64,000 nucleotides of DNA from Agrobacterium pusense (GTDB lineage Bacteria; Pseudomonadota; Alphaproteobacteria; Rhizobiales; Rhizobiaceae). Of this stretch, positions 36,203-45,424 are shown piece after piece. Below the pieces are notes generated by a model that saw only the letters and a list, made by a program, of their open reading frames with translations, was not told the DNA's origin and made no database searches. Position 1 is the first letter of the stretch, and every line of letters begins with the position of its first letter. A program made the position numbers and the translations under genes. The stretch lies in contig NZ_FNBB01000004.1 in the NCBI RefSeq assembly GCF_900102105.1, positions 124,001-188,000 on the forward strand. Reading direction: 5' to 3'.

Positions 36203-38388
36203 TTTACGGCTCCAGCAGGTTTGACGGCCTTGGAACCCGGCCGCAGCGCGCGCGCCAGATAAAAGAGACCACGCTGCGTCTGGAAGAGCGATATTGCCAG
36301 GAAGGTCGCCGTACCGCGAATGAGACCGGGGTTCCTGCGTCGCACACGCTGAAACTCGCTCCATTGCTCAGAATTGGCAAAAATCAGGTCGGCGATAAGG
36401 CGGTGATCGACGGCCCGCTGCGGGGAGAAGGTGCAGCCGATCGAAATGAACCCCTCGCCTCGCACCGTCCGCACAATATTGAGAGGCATCGTTTCCGGCA
36501 CGCCCTCGCTGTGGGGTTTGACTCTGACGATCGCAGTCTCGCCTTTTTGGACCGTGGTTGCGTTATCGAATAGATTGATGAGCAGACCGTGGACGGAAAC
36601 ATTGTCGATGGAGGCCGGCACCCAGGTGTCGCTGCCCTCAAGCTTGACCTCGCAGCGCCGCTTCACGGTGATGCGCCGCGAGGCGGACTTGTCGCCGCGT
36701 TCAGAAACCACCCCCAGCGCGCAACCGGCGAAGATGAGGTTCAGCAGGTTCCAGCCGCCGACCACGAGCGTGACATCCGCCTTGTAGGGCTCGCTGTAGA
36801 TACGCCAGACGGCAAAGATCATCGCCACCACCAGCAATCCGAAAATCACGAAGAACGGCCGGCTGATTTCCGAGAGTCGCGCCTCAGCGATGGATTCATC
36901 CTTCGCCGTGACCTTGAAGGTTGGCTTGCCCGGATTGAAGATCACCGAAACGACGGCGGGCAGGAGGTGAACCGTCTGCACATATTCGTAGAGTTCCGAT
37001 ATCCACGGCCAGCGGAAACTGCCGTAGAGATAGTTCTGCATCATGAGGTTCACGAGCATGTAGGCCGCCGTATAGGCTAGAAACTCGCCGCCCGAGGCCA
37101 CAAATATCTGCAGGTCGAAGAAAAGATAGAACAGCGGCGCAAATAGGAAGATCGTGCGCGGAAACGGAAATAGCCAGAACAGCGTCGAGGACATGTAGCA
37201 GAGGCGCTGTGTGAATGTGAGGCCACGCTTGAACAGGGGCTGACGGAAAATCAGGATCTGCATCATGCCCTGTGCCCAGCGGCTGCGCTGACCGATGAAG
37301 CTTGCGAAAGTGGCCGGCTGCAACCCGGCAATCAGGGGCTTGTCCACATAGATGCTGTTCCAGCCGCGGGAATGCAGTGCGAGGGCCGTTTCACAATCTT
37401 CCGTGATGCTGACACCGCTGAAACCTTCGGTATCCTGCAGGGCCTCGCGCCGCAGCACGGCGGCGGAACCGCAGAAGAAGGCGCCGTTCCACTTGTCGAG
37501 ACCGCGCTGGATGATGCCGTAAAACATCTCATTTTCGCTCGGCATCGTCTCGAAGGTTCGCAGATTGCGCTCGATCGGATCGGGATTGACGAAGAAATGC
37601 GGCGTCTGCACCAGGAACAGCCGCGGGTCTTCTTCGAAATAACCAACGGTTTCCAGCAGGAAGTCGCGCGCGGGCGCGTGGTCGGCGTCGAAGACCGTGA
37701 CGAGTTCGCCGGTCGAATGGGCAAGGCCGTTATTGAGATTTCCGGCCTTGGCGTGGACATTGCGCTCGCGCGTCAGATAACGCACGTCGAGGTCTTCGCA
37801 GAGCTTCTTGAGCTCTTCATGGCGGCGCTGCGCGGCCTGCGCTTCGACAATATTGGCGGCATTGCGCTTCTGAACCGAGCCGCCATCGTCCAGCAGCCAG
37901 ACCGTGAAGCGGTCCGCCGGATAATCCATGTTTTTGGCCGCCGCCAGCGTATTGGCCAGAAGCTCCGCATCCTCGTTGTAACTGGGCACGAAGACATCCA
38001 CTGTCGGACGGTATGTGGGCGAGCCGGGCCTGGTCTTGCGCGACGGCAGCGGCATGGACACGATGACAAGGCTGAGCGCCAGCATCACCACGCTATACAT
38101 TTCCGCCAGATAGAGCAGAAAACCGGGAATGAAGTTCTCAAGCTGATTGACCGGCGGCAACGTGCTTGTCGTGCGCCAGTAGACGTAACGAAGCACGATG
38201 GCCGTACCGAAACCGAGGGCCACCAGCCGCCAGACCCCCTGCCCGTTGAAGCCCTTGATCGTTGCGAGGAGAATAAGCGAGATTGCTGTTGCGACCAGGT
38301 GGGTCTGCAAGCTGACCGGCATCGTGATGATGGCCAGAACGCAAAGCGACACAAGCAACCAGACAATGATTGTGATGGCCTTGTTCAT
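36199..38388 (-). CDS. bcsA: BcsA/CelA, cellulose synthase catalytic subunit
   Basis: This 729-residue inner-membrane GT2 polymerises UDP-glucose to beta-1,4-glucan. Catalytic elements are in order: VPSYNEDAE, LLDDGG, VFDADHAP, TEDCETAL and QRSRWAQGM, between N-terminal and C-terminal transmembrane clusters. A C-terminal PilZ domain with RRITVKRR (RxxxR type) and DNVSVHG predicts activation by cyclic di-GMP. I chose the ATG at 38388 with GGAAAG before it; an ATG at 38415 would add nine residues. It follows bcsN in the operon after 67 bases. Confidence 0.95.
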   Translation of the reverse strand: MNKAITIIVWLLVSLCVLAIITMPVSLQTHLVATAISLILLATIKGFNGQGVWRLVALGFGTAIVLRYVYWRTTSTLPPVNQLENFIPGFLLYLAEMYSVVMLALSLVIVSMPLPSRKTRPGSPTYRPTVDVFVPSYNEDAELLANTLAAAKNMDYPADRFTVWLLDDGGSVQKRNAANIVEAQAAQRRHEELKKLCEDLDVRYLTRERNVHAKAGNLNNGLAHSTGELVTVFDADHAPARDFLLETVGYFEEDPRLFLVQTPHFFVNPDPIERNLRTFETMPSENEMFYGIIQRGLDKWNGAFFCGSAAVLRREALQDTEGFSGVSITEDCETALALHSRGWNSIYVDKPLIAGLQPATFASFIGQRSRWAQGMMQILIFRQPLFKRGLTFTQRLCYMSSTLFWLFPFPRTIFLFAPLFYLFFDLQIFVASGGEFLAYTAAYMLVNLMMQNYLYGSFRWPWISELYEYVQTVHLLPAVVSVIFNPGKPTFKVTAKDESIAEARLSEISRPFFVIFGLLVVAMIFAVWRIYSEPYKADVTLVVGGWNLLNLIFAGCALGVVSERGDKSASRRITVKRRCEVKLEGSDTWVPASIDNVSVHGLLINLFDNATTVQKGETAIVRVKPHSEGVPETMPLNIVRTVRGEGFISIGCTFSPQRAVDHRLIADLIFANSEQWSEFQRVRRRNPGLIRGTATFLAISLFQTQRGLFYLARALRPGSKAVKPAGAVK

Positions 38389-38455
38389 CCAGAAACTTTC
38401 CGTTCTTGTCCCCATCCGGAATTTCGGCCCGGCATCTCCGCTCTCGTCCCCGCCA

Positions 38456-39445
38456 TCATCTGCATCCCTGGCCCGCCCCCGAACCCGAAATGCACGATGG
38501 CGAGGGAATGGACACCTGCGGTACCCGCGATGATTGCTGTTCGCCTGTGACTGCCCGACCGCCGGCGGCGCGCGGGGCCGTCACCGCAGGCTGACCCGAC
38601 GCACCCGCCGATACCGGCGAAGGAATGTTAACTGCTGCAACGGGCGGCAGCGGCTGTTGTTCCGGCTGGACCGGGGCAGTGGCCGCCGCACGACGAACCG
38701 GCCGGACCGGCACGCTGGCGGTGACCTCGCCGCCGGGTCGCATCGGCACCTCTTCCGACTTCATCGGGTAGACCGGATTGCCGGGACGGCCGAGATTTTT
38801 GTCCACCGCCTGCGGCGTGCCGTAGGGGTTCCAGCTTGGCGAGGCATAAGTCCCGGTGATGGTATAATTATACATCACCGCCAGAAGCCGCTCGACGCTT
38901 GCGCCGGATTGACAGAGGCGTAGCCGCACCTTGATGCGCCCCAGATTGCGGAAATCCTGCCGCATGCTTTCGGGGGAACGTATATCCTGCCAACCATAAA
39001 GGCAGGTATCCTCACCACGTCCCTTGCCAGCGGCATAGGAAAACGCGCCGTAACTGTTCTGCAGGTAATTTGCCGACATGGCGATGGTTTCACCGGGAAA
39101 TTCCGCACGGATTTCCCGTGCGAGGGAGGAAGCCCTGAAACCGGTGAACGCCAGGGAATCGAGATCTGTATCGCCCGCCTGCTGCGGACCGAAGAACTCC
39201 GCCTTGAGATAATTCTGTCCCGGCGTAGCAGCCTCCGAACGCAATATGACCTGCTGCGCCACGGCGTTGGAATAAGTACGGCTGACGACGGTAACGATTT
39301 CTGGACCGCCAGGCGGCGGAAAAATCAGCGCTTCGGAGGGCGACAGAAGCTGCGTCCCGCCGAACGACCGAACGCCCGCGGGAGTATTGCAGCCAGAAAG
39401 AACCGCAATGGAAAACAGCAATGAAGTATAGGCAGAAAATTTCAC
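38456..39445 (-). CDS. bcsN: BcsN, outer-membrane-type lipoprotein of the cellulose operon
   Basis: This 329-residue protein starts with a lipoprotein signal (KFSAYTSLLFSIAVLSGC, lipobox LSGC) from a GTG at 39445 with GAAGGG before it. The body holds a compact domain (IVTVVSRTYSNAVAQQVIL to LLAVMYNYTITG, with two cysteines in DTCLYGW and RLCQSG). A Pro/Ala/Val-rich tail of about 100 residues follows. BcsN marks type III cellulose operons and its biochemical role is unknown. It is the first gene of the operon, so the bcs promoter lies in 39446-39782. Confidence 0.84.
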   Translation of the reverse strand: MKFSAYTSLLFSIAVLSGCNTPAGVRSFGGTQLLSPSEALIFPPPGGPEIVTVVSRTYSNAVAQQVILRSEAATPGQNYLKAEFFGPQQAGDTDLDSLAFTGFRASSLAREIRAEFPGETIAMSANYLQNSYGAFSYAAGKGRGEDTCLYGWQDIRSPESMRQDFRNLGRIKVRLRLCQSGASVERLLAVMYNYTITGTYASPSWNPYGTPQAVDKNLGRPGNPVYPMKSEEVPMRPGGEVTASVPVRPVRRAAATAPVQPEQQPLPPVAAVNIPSPVSAGASGQPAVTAPRAAGGRAVTGEQQSSRVPQVSIPSPSCISGSGAGQGCR

Positions 39446-39782
39446 TGCCCTTCGCCCCTTTTTTTCCCCGACGCCGCCCAGATTAAAAGGAAACCGAATC
39501 ACCAATGACCAGACCATTGTTACGAAATACGTGAGGACTGCGAATAAGCAATCGCAAATTTCCGTTGTAATTTCTGATAGTTTATGGCCTGCGAATCGCT
39601 TTTTCGCTGCCGTTGGCGAGGGGAAAAAAGGTGGAACCAATCACGCCGCTGCGGGTTGGCTTTGCGTCAGATCGATAATTTTTGCGGTTGCAGCGCAATA
39701 TGCCACATGGTCTATTTGCCTCCATAGTTACGTATTTTTATTGATCTCAATTTATTCAACTGTAAAAACAGAGAGTTACCGC
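39446..39782. promoter_or_regulatory. divergent promoter region of bcsN and the AGE-family gene
   Basis: No gene is supported in these 337 bases. The region is AT-rich near 39530-39590 and again at 39715-39775. It must contain the bcs operon promoter on the minus strand and the promoter for the epimerase on the plus strand. I see no clear operator or sigma-54 motif. Confidence 0.5.
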
Positions 39783-40964
39783 ATGACCGTGCAATTTCCG
39801 AGTATCGCGCAGACACTTGCCGAGGAGATCGGAACATTACGCAAATGGCTGGATGAGGACGCCCTGCCATTGTGGTGGGAGGCGGGGTCAGCCCGGCCGG
39901 ATGGCGGCTTTTACGAGCGGCTCGGTCAGGATGCGAAACCGGTTTTTTCCGATGACCGCCGCGCCCGCGTCCAGCCGCGCCAGGCTTATTGTTATGCCGC
40001 CGCCGGCCAGCATGGCTGGCATGGACCCTGGAAAGACGCAGTGTTGCACGGGCTTTCCTGGTTCGAGAAGGTCTATCGCCTTAAAAACGGCCTTTACGGC
40101 AACCTGGCCGACCAGACTGGAAAACTGATCGACCCCTCCTTCGATCTCTACAACCAGGCTTTTGCGCTTTTCGCCGCAGCGCAGACAGCTGCGGTCCTTC
40201 CCGATCGCAAAGATGAGATGCGCAGCCGCGCGCTCGAAATCCTTGCCATTCTCGAGCGCGACTACAGACACCCCATCGCTGGCTTCGAGGAGGCGAACCC
40301 GCCGCGCACACCGCTTTGCTCCAATCCGCATATGCATCTTTTCGAAGCGATGCTGGCTTGGGAAGAACAGGATCGTGACGGCCCGTGGTCGGCGTTGGCG
40401 GACGAGATTGCCGGCCTCGCACTTTCCCGCTTCATCGATGGCGGCAATGGCGGCCTGCGCGAATTCTTCGACCATGACTGGACGCCTTACGAGGGGGAGA
40501 AGGGCCGGATCATGGAGCCGGGCCACCAGTTCGAATGGGCCTGGCTTCTGGTGCGCTGGGGCAGCCTGCGTGGAAACGAAGAAGCGATCAGGAAGGCAAA
40601 ACGCCTGTTCGAGATCGGGGAACAGCACGGTATCTGCCCGCGCCGCAAGGTGGCGGTGATGAGCCTTTACGACGATTTTTCGATGCGTGACGGGCTTGCG
40701 CGACTATGGCCGCAGACGGAATGGCTGAAGGCGGCGGTGCGGCTTGCCAGTGTGACTGATGGTGAAGAGCGGCAGCGTTACCTTGCCTCTGGTCTGAGCG
40801 CCATCGGCGCGCTGCAGCCTTTCCTTGACACGCCGGTCAAGGGCCTGTGGTTCGACAAATGGCCGGCGGACCGGCCCATGCTCGACGAACCGGCGCCGGC
40901 AAGCACGTTTTATCACATCGTCTGCGCCATCTATGAGGCGGAGGCCGTGCTGGCAGCTGGGTAA
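39783..40964 (+). CDS. AGE-family sugar 2-epimerase or isomerase
   Basis: This 393-residue protein is of the N-acylglucosamine 2-epimerase family (alpha6/alpha6 barrel). Conserved stretches include RVQPRQAYCYAAAGQHGW, NPHMHLFEAMLAWEE and EPGHQFEWAWLLVRWG with the two histidines that act in such enzymes, and a C-terminal FYHIVCAIYEAE. Members isomerise mannose/fructose, epimerise cellobiose or N-acylglucosamine. It lies divergent from bcsN and faces the aps-like operon, so a mannose or cello-oligosaccharide role is possible but unproven. A strong terminator follows. Confidence 0.82.
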   Translation: MTVQFPSIAQTLAEEIGTLRKWLDEDALPLWWEAGSARPDGGFYERLGQDAKPVFSDDRRARVQPRQAYCYAAAGQHGWHGPWKDAVLHGLSWFEKVYRLKNGLYGNLADQTGKLIDPSFDLYNQAFALFAAAQTAAVLPDRKDEMRSRALEILAILERDYRHPIAGFEEANPPRTPLCSNPHMHLFEAMLAWEEQDRDGPWSALADEIAGLALSRFIDGGNGGLREFFDHDWTPYEGEKGRIMEPGHQFEWAWLLVRWGSLRGNEEAIRKAKRLFEIGEQHGICPRRKVAVMSLYDDFSMRDGLARLWPQTEWLKAAVRLASVTDGEERQRYLASGLSAIGALQPFLDTPVKGLWFDKWPADRPMLDEPAPASTFYHIVCAIYEAEAVLAAG

Positions 40965-40976
40965 GGAACGTCGCGT

Positions 40977-41009
40977 AACCGGCGAGCGGCATCGCCGCTC
41001 GCCGGTTTT
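40977..41009 (+). terminator. rho-independent terminator after the AGE-family gene
   Basis: AACCGGCGAGCGGC (40977-40990) and GCCGCTCGCCGGTT (40994-41007) form a perfect 14-base stem with loop ATC, running into TTTT. It lies 12 bases after the stop and insulates the convergent polysaccharide operon. Confidence 0.85.
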
Positions 41010-41017
41010 GATTCCGG

Positions 41018-41980
41018 TCAAACCTTGGCCGGGCGCACGACGCGCCAGTCAGGTCTGCCGAGATTGTGCGGCCAGGGATGAACATCCTTGTCATTGAAGT
41101 AGACGACTTCTTCCAGCTTTGGAAAATCCGCCTGTTTCAGCGTCACGTCGTTCATCCACGGACGAACGTAGGAATCGCTGCCTTCATAACCCAGTTCGGC
41201 GACCCAGACCGGCTTGTCGAAGGTCTCGACGAGTCCGTAGCCCTTGCGCAGCAGATCCGTGAAGGTCTTCGGCGCGCCATATTCGATCTTGTCGTAATCT
41301 TCGAGACCGAACACCGACAGACCGACCAGATCGGCGTAATTGTCACCGGGATAATAGGCCCGCAAACCATCCAGACCTTTCGGCGACCACATCACTTTCA
41401 CACCGGGAACAGCCTTGCGCGTCATATCCACCACGCGCTTATAGGCGGTGATGTAATCACGCGGGTTCCAGCCCGACCACGAGAAGCGGCCGGTCGTGTC
41501 TTCCATTTCCTGCCCCCAGCGCAGGATCAGCGGGCTCTTCATGGCCGACATGCGTGCGGCGATCGCCTGCATGTTCTTATCGTAATCGCCACTCAGAACC
41601 TTGCGGCGCAACTCGTCTGAAGAGAGGCGCCAGTTGACGTCCCACGACCAGGGTTCGACCGTGATCATCACATTGCGCTTGCGCTCCAGGGCGTAGGCAT
41701 CCGCAAGTGCGAGACTATCGAGATCCACGTCTTCCCAGGGCAAGAACAGGTGTTCCGTCGCCACCCCGGACTGGCCGGTGAAATCGCCGTGCGGATCATA
41801 TGCGCCGAAACGTATTCCGTCCGCATGCAATGTCGGTCTTTTGTCGGCAAGCGTCTTCATGCCCGTCGAGGTCATGGGGGCGACCCCTTGCGCGTCGAGC
41901 TTGAGCACCGGATACATTCCGGCGGTAAAGGCTGCGGCGGCACCACTCGCGAACAGAAGTGTTCGTCTTGTTATCTGCAT
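41018..41980 (-). CDS. GH26-like glycoside hydrolase with Tat/Sec-type signal
   Basis: This 320-residue protein has a twin-arginine-like signal (ITRRTLLFASGAAAAFTAG), then a TIM-barrel domain resembling GH26 beta-mannanase/lichenase: the acid/base candidate Glu158 in LRWGQEMED and the nucleophile candidate Glu262 in WVAELGYEG. It probably trims or releases the polysaccharide made by the upstream genes in the periplasm. It is the last gene of uxs-uxe-glycosyltransferase-DUF995-hydrolase, an order similar to the Sinorhizobium aps locus. Substrate is inferred only from context. Confidence 0.83.
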   Translation of the reverse strand: MQITRRTLLFASGAAAAFTAGMYPVLKLDAQGVAPMTSTGMKTLADKRPTLHADGIRFGAYDPHGDFTGQSGVATEHLFLPWEDVDLDSLALADAYALERKRNVMITVEPWSWDVNWRLSSDELRRKVLSGDYDKNMQAIAARMSAMKSPLILRWGQEMEDTTGRFSWSGWNPRDYITAYKRVVDMTRKAVPGVKVMWSPKGLDGLRAYYPGDNYADLVGLSVFGLEDYDKIEYGAPKTFTDLLRKGYGLVETFDKPVWVAELGYEGSDSYVRPWMNDVTLKQADFPKLEEVVYFNDKDVHPWPHNLGRPDWRVVRPAKV

Positions 41981-41993
41981 GACACCTTACTCC

Positions 41994-42497
41994 TTACCTT
42001 GTTGCCGTCATCGCCTTGTCGTAGGCGGCGATCTGCGGCGTGACATCGTCCTTGCGGACGAGCTTGAGGAATTCATCGCCAGGGCGGGGCGGATTGTGCC
42101 GGAACACGTACCATTGCCCGCCCTGTTTGCGCTGGTAGAGCACGTTGCCGATGCGGCCATGGTCGAAGCAGGTATCGGCCTTGCCGCTTCCCGCCTCGGC
42201 TTTCCAGGTGGCGCGCATGCACAATGTGCCATTGGCATCGACAGTCCAGCGGCCTTCACCGATGGACTTCTTGCCCTTTTCTTCCGTTGCAGCGATGAAT
42301 TTACGGCCGTCGGCGATGAAGCGCCCGCCGCCCGTATCCCATTTCCAGGTCTTGTCGAAATACATCTCCACGACCTCGCTGGTTCTGAGCGGCTTCGGCG
42401 TCTTCGTGCCGCCTGCAGCATGGACGACGCTTGGCGCGACCACCGCAAGACAGAGTACGAAAGCGGAGAATCCGCATGTGCTTATTGTTGTTTTCAT
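41994..42497 (-). CDS. DUF995-like periplasmic protein of the polysaccharide operon
   Basis: This 167-residue exported protein has a signal peptide (MKTTISTCGFSAFVLCLAVVAPSVVHA) and a small beta-rich domain with LRTSEVVEMYFDKTWKWDTGGGRFIADGRKF and GRWTVDANGTLCMRATW, typical of DUF995 proteins found in rhizobial surface-polysaccharide loci. Function is unknown. The ATG at 42497 is nine bases after AAGGAGG. An ATG at 42515 overlaps the glycosyltransferase stop but leaves that ribosome site inside the gene. Thirteen bases separate it from the hydrolase gene. Confidence 0.78.
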   Translation of the reverse strand: MKTTISTCGFSAFVLCLAVVAPSVVHAAGGTKTPKPLRTSEVVEMYFDKTWKWDTGGGRFIADGRKFIAATEEKGKKSIGEGRWTVDANGTLCMRATWKAEAGSGKADTCFDHGRIGNVLYQRKQGGQWYVFRHNPPRPGDEFLKLVRKDDVTPQIAAYDKAMTATR

Positions 42498-42511
42498 CAC
42501 AGCCTCCTCCT

Positions 42512-44443
42512 TCATTGTCCGACCCTATTGTCGGCCAGCATGATCTCTCCGGTTGCCACCGCTGGCGGCGGCGCAACGATTGGTTCTGCCTGCATTTCCT
42601 GCGGCCCGCGCAGTCCAGGCAGTGCAATGCGCAGTTTCAGACGCACCGACCTTGCACCTTCCGCGCCCGCGCCTGCGACCGTGAACCGTGTTTCGGTAAA
42701 ACTGATATAGGGTTGTCCATGCGAGAGAGCTTCCAGCCCACCAATCGCATGGGAGCTGAGTTCCGCAGCACTTCCCGCCACCAGCAGCAAGGAACAGGCG
42801 GCAGCACTCGCTCCACCGCGCAGGGCCGGCAGCTTCGGCAAACCGTTTTCCACTGCATGGCGGATGAGCAGAAACACCGACAGGCCCGCATAGATCGCCA
42901 CATTGATGGCAGCGAAGATAAAGAACCCCTCCGCGCCGTTTTGGCGCGGCGCCAGAACCATGGCAAGAAGGCTGAGCGCCGCGAGGACCATGTATGGTGC
43001 GACTACCCGCAGCGGCAGCGGCGGTTTTGCCTGCGTGCCCTTGGGTGTGATGCGGAAATCGACGAAATCGCCACGGATCGTGTCACGTACGGCGGCCAGC
43101 ACACCCATAAGCGACCATGGCCAGCGCAGGAACAGGAACACCATGGCCTCCCAGCTGAAAAGCTTCGCATCATGCGGACGGAACGCGCCCGTGGCCCGCC
43201 AGAAGAAAGCAAACACGATCATGATCAGCGAAACCGGAAGGAAATGCGCCAGAAACGCCGGATAGGATGCGTTGACCAGCACATGGCCTCTCACCAGCGC
43301 CACGGCCGGAAGCACGAACATCAGAGCCATGAAGCCGGAGAACAGCGGATACCAGAGTTGCGAAAACAGGAACTGGAACTTCAGTCGCGCGGGCAGCTTC
43401 GGCACGTAATGCCGTGAATACTGCAGCAGAATGGTCATAAGGCTGCGCGACCACTGGAACTCCTGAACGATGAGATCGGCAAAGGTCACCGGCCCGTCGC
43501 CATGGGCGATAGCATTGACGGCGTGGACGCCGCGCCAGCCGCCGGCATTCATCACAAGCGTGGTGGAATGATCTTCGGCAAGCTCCGGCCCGAGGCCGCC
43601 CACCTCCCGAAGAGCCTTCGTGCGCACGGCGTAATGCGAGCCGATGCAAAGCGGCGCCCAGCCATTATTGTATCCCAGCTGGAGCGCACCATGCAGGCTT
43701 GCCTCGGCATAAAGCCTTCCGCGTGCGGCCCAGCTTTCATTGGCATTGGCGTCGCAAATGCTTGGGGCGGACACATATCCAATCCTCGGATCGGCAAAGG
43801 GACGGATTACCTCGCTCAGATAGTCGGGTTCCGGCACGTGATCCGCATCGAACTGGGCGACAAAATCATAACGCTCGTAACCGTAACGGTCGTAAAAATA
43901 GGCGAGATTGCCCTCTTTGCAGCGCGTGCGCCGCGGCCAGGTCTTGCGGTGATACTCGGCAATGCCCTGTCGGGTGGAAACGAAAACGCCGTGCGCGCCA
44001 CACCATTTCAACGTTTCCGCATCCGGGGCTTCATCGGCAAGCCAGACGTCGAACTCCAGACCCTTCTGCTCCAGCATGGCCAGCAACGTCTTTTCCACCA
44101 CCGCGAAAGGTTCCGACGGCGCTTTGGTGACCACCATCGCCACCCTGCCCCCCGGCAGAGGCGAGCGCCGGTCAACAACCCTCGCGTTGAGAAATATGAA
44201 GATGAAATAGGATGGCAGAAGCGTGATCCACGCCAGCGCCAACGTGACCACGGAGTAGTAGGGCCAGTCGATGACGCGATCTCGATCGAGCCACCAGATC
44301 CAGAAATAGGCGAGCGTCACCAGCCAGCCACCGATGCCAAGCAGGTAGGCAAGGCGGTTCCAGCCTGTAAAGATCGGCAGCATCCGCAACACGCCTGCAG
44401 CGGCGCGGGGGGATGCGACGGAGGGCGTGGAGCGCATCGTCAT
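42512..44443 (-). CDS. membrane GT2 glycosyltransferase (ApsA-like)
   Basis: This 643-residue inner-membrane GT2 has N-terminal helices (about residues 30-85), a cytosolic catalytic domain with DEAPD, FDADHVPEPDY, ELAEDHSTTLV and QEFQWSRSL (the Q-x-x-x-W acceptor motif without the usual Arg), then six or so C-terminal helices. It resembles processive synthases. Directly downstream of genes for UDP-xylose and UDP-arabinose supply, it is the likely polymerase of a pentose-containing polysaccharide, as ApsA is proposed to be in Sinorhizobium. No PilZ domain is seen. It overlaps uxe by four bases (ATGA). Confidence 0.85.
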   Translation of the reverse strand: MTMRSTPSVASPRAAAGVLRMLPIFTGWNRLAYLLGIGGWLVTLAYFWIWWLDRDRVIDWPYYSVVTLALAWITLLPSYFIFIFLNARVVDRRSPLPGGRVAMVVTKAPSEPFAVVEKTLLAMLEQKGLEFDVWLADEAPDAETLKWCGAHGVFVSTRQGIAEYHRKTWPRRTRCKEGNLAYFYDRYGYERYDFVAQFDADHVPEPDYLSEVIRPFADPRIGYVSAPSICDANANESWAARGRLYAEASLHGALQLGYNNGWAPLCIGSHYAVRTKALREVGGLGPELAEDHSTTLVMNAGGWRGVHAVNAIAHGDGPVTFADLIVQEFQWSRSLMTILLQYSRHYVPKLPARLKFQFLFSQLWYPLFSGFMALMFVLPAVALVRGHVLVNASYPAFLAHFLPVSLIMIVFAFFWRATGAFRPHDAKLFSWEAMVFLFLRWPWSLMGVLAAVRDTIRGDFVDFRITPKGTQAKPPLPLRVVAPYMVLAALSLLAMVLAPRQNGAEGFFIFAAINVAIYAGLSVFLLIRHAVENGLPKLPALRGGASAAACSLLLVAGSAAELSSHAIGGLEALSHGQPYISFTETRFTVAGAGAEGARSVRLKLRIALPGLRGPQEMQAEPIVAPPPAVATGEIMLADNRVGQ

Positions 44444-45423
44444 GACAGCACCTCCAGTCCAAAACCGGGACCGGCCGTGCGGATGATAGTGTCTATATCG
44501 GAGCGCCTGGGCGCAAAGCCGAGCGTCTGCCTTGCGCGTTCTATATCGGCAAAGAGCGCCGGAGGGTCTCCTGCGCGCCGTGCGCCAAAATGAACAGGGA
44601 CTTCCTGCCCCGTCACGCGATGGATTGCCCGAATGATGTCACCGACCGATGTGCCGTGACCAGAGCCGAGATTGACACGCAACGTCTCGCCGCCATCGGC
44701 AAGATAGTTGACGGCGGCGACATGGGCATCGGCCAGGTCACTGACATGGATATAATCGCGAATGCAGGTACCGTCACTGGTATCGTAATCGGCACCGAAC
44801 ACATCGAGTTGCGGCAGCCTTGCGGCAGCGGCCATCAGCGCACGGGGAATCAGATGCGTCTCCGGTTCATGACGTTCGCAAAGCTCGCCATCCGGGTCCG
44901 CACCGGCGGCATTGAAATAACGCAGTGCAACGAAACGCAGACCATAGGCCGCGGCATAATCGTCTAGCGCCATCTCGAAGATCAGCTTGGTGCGGCCGTA
45001 AGGATTGACCGGCGTCTGCGCCGTCTCCTCACTGATGGGCAGTTGCGGCGGCACGCCATAGGTGGCGCAACTGGACGAAAACACCAGTCCGCCGATATTC
45101 TGGTCAAGACAGGCGTCCAGCAGCGAAAGACTGCCGCCGACATTGTTGCGGTAGTATTTGCGTGGATCCTCGACGGACTCGCCGACATAAGCGTTGGCGG
45201 CACAATGAATAACGAAGGCTGGCGAGAATTCCTGGAGCGTGGCTTTCAGGAGACCACGATCCAGAATGTCGCCTTCGATAAAGGGACCCCAGCGGACCGA
45301 ATCCGCGTGACCGGTCGATAGATTGTCATAAGCTATGGGCTTGAAGCCGGATTGCGCCAGCGCCTTGCAGATGTGGCTGCCTATGAATCCGGCCCCGCCC
45401 GTGACGAGGATTGTGCGGGGCAT
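44440..45423 (-). CDS. uxe: UDP-sugar 4-epimerase (Uxe/GalE family)
   Basis: This 327-residue extended SDR has GGAGFIG at residues 9-15, the Ser-rich SSSCATYG near 116-123 and YxxxK Tyr142/Lys146 (NPYGRTK). LRYFNAAGADPDGE and GTCIRDYIHVSDLADAH also fit the GalE family. Following a UDP-glucuronate decarboxylase, its role is most likely UDP-xylose to UDP-arabinose. The Sinorhizobium homologue acts on both UDP-pentoses and UDP-hexoses. The ATG at 45423 starts one base after the uxs stop. A plain galE is the alternative. Confidence 0.85.
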   Translation of the reverse strand: MPRTILVTGGAGFIGSHICKALAQSGFKPIAYDNLSTGHADSVRWGPFIEGDILDRGLLKATLQEFSPAFVIHCAANAYVGESVEDPRKYYRNNVGGSLSLLDACLDQNIGGLVFSSSCATYGVPPQLPISEETAQTPVNPYGRTKLIFEMALDDYAAAYGLRFVALRYFNAAGADPDGELCERHEPETHLIPRALMAAAARLPQLDVFGADYDTSDGTCIRDYIHVSDLADAHVAAVNYLADGGETLRVNLGSGHGTSVGDIIRAIHRVTGQEVPVHFGARRAGDPPALFADIERARQTLGFAPRRSDIDTIIRTAGPGFGLEVLS

Positions 45424-45424
45424 C

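Noticed and set aside
37372-38550. Open frame of about 390 codons antisense to bcsA and running into bcsN
   Set aside because: It crosses two real genes and gives a His/Arg-rich low-plausibility protein.
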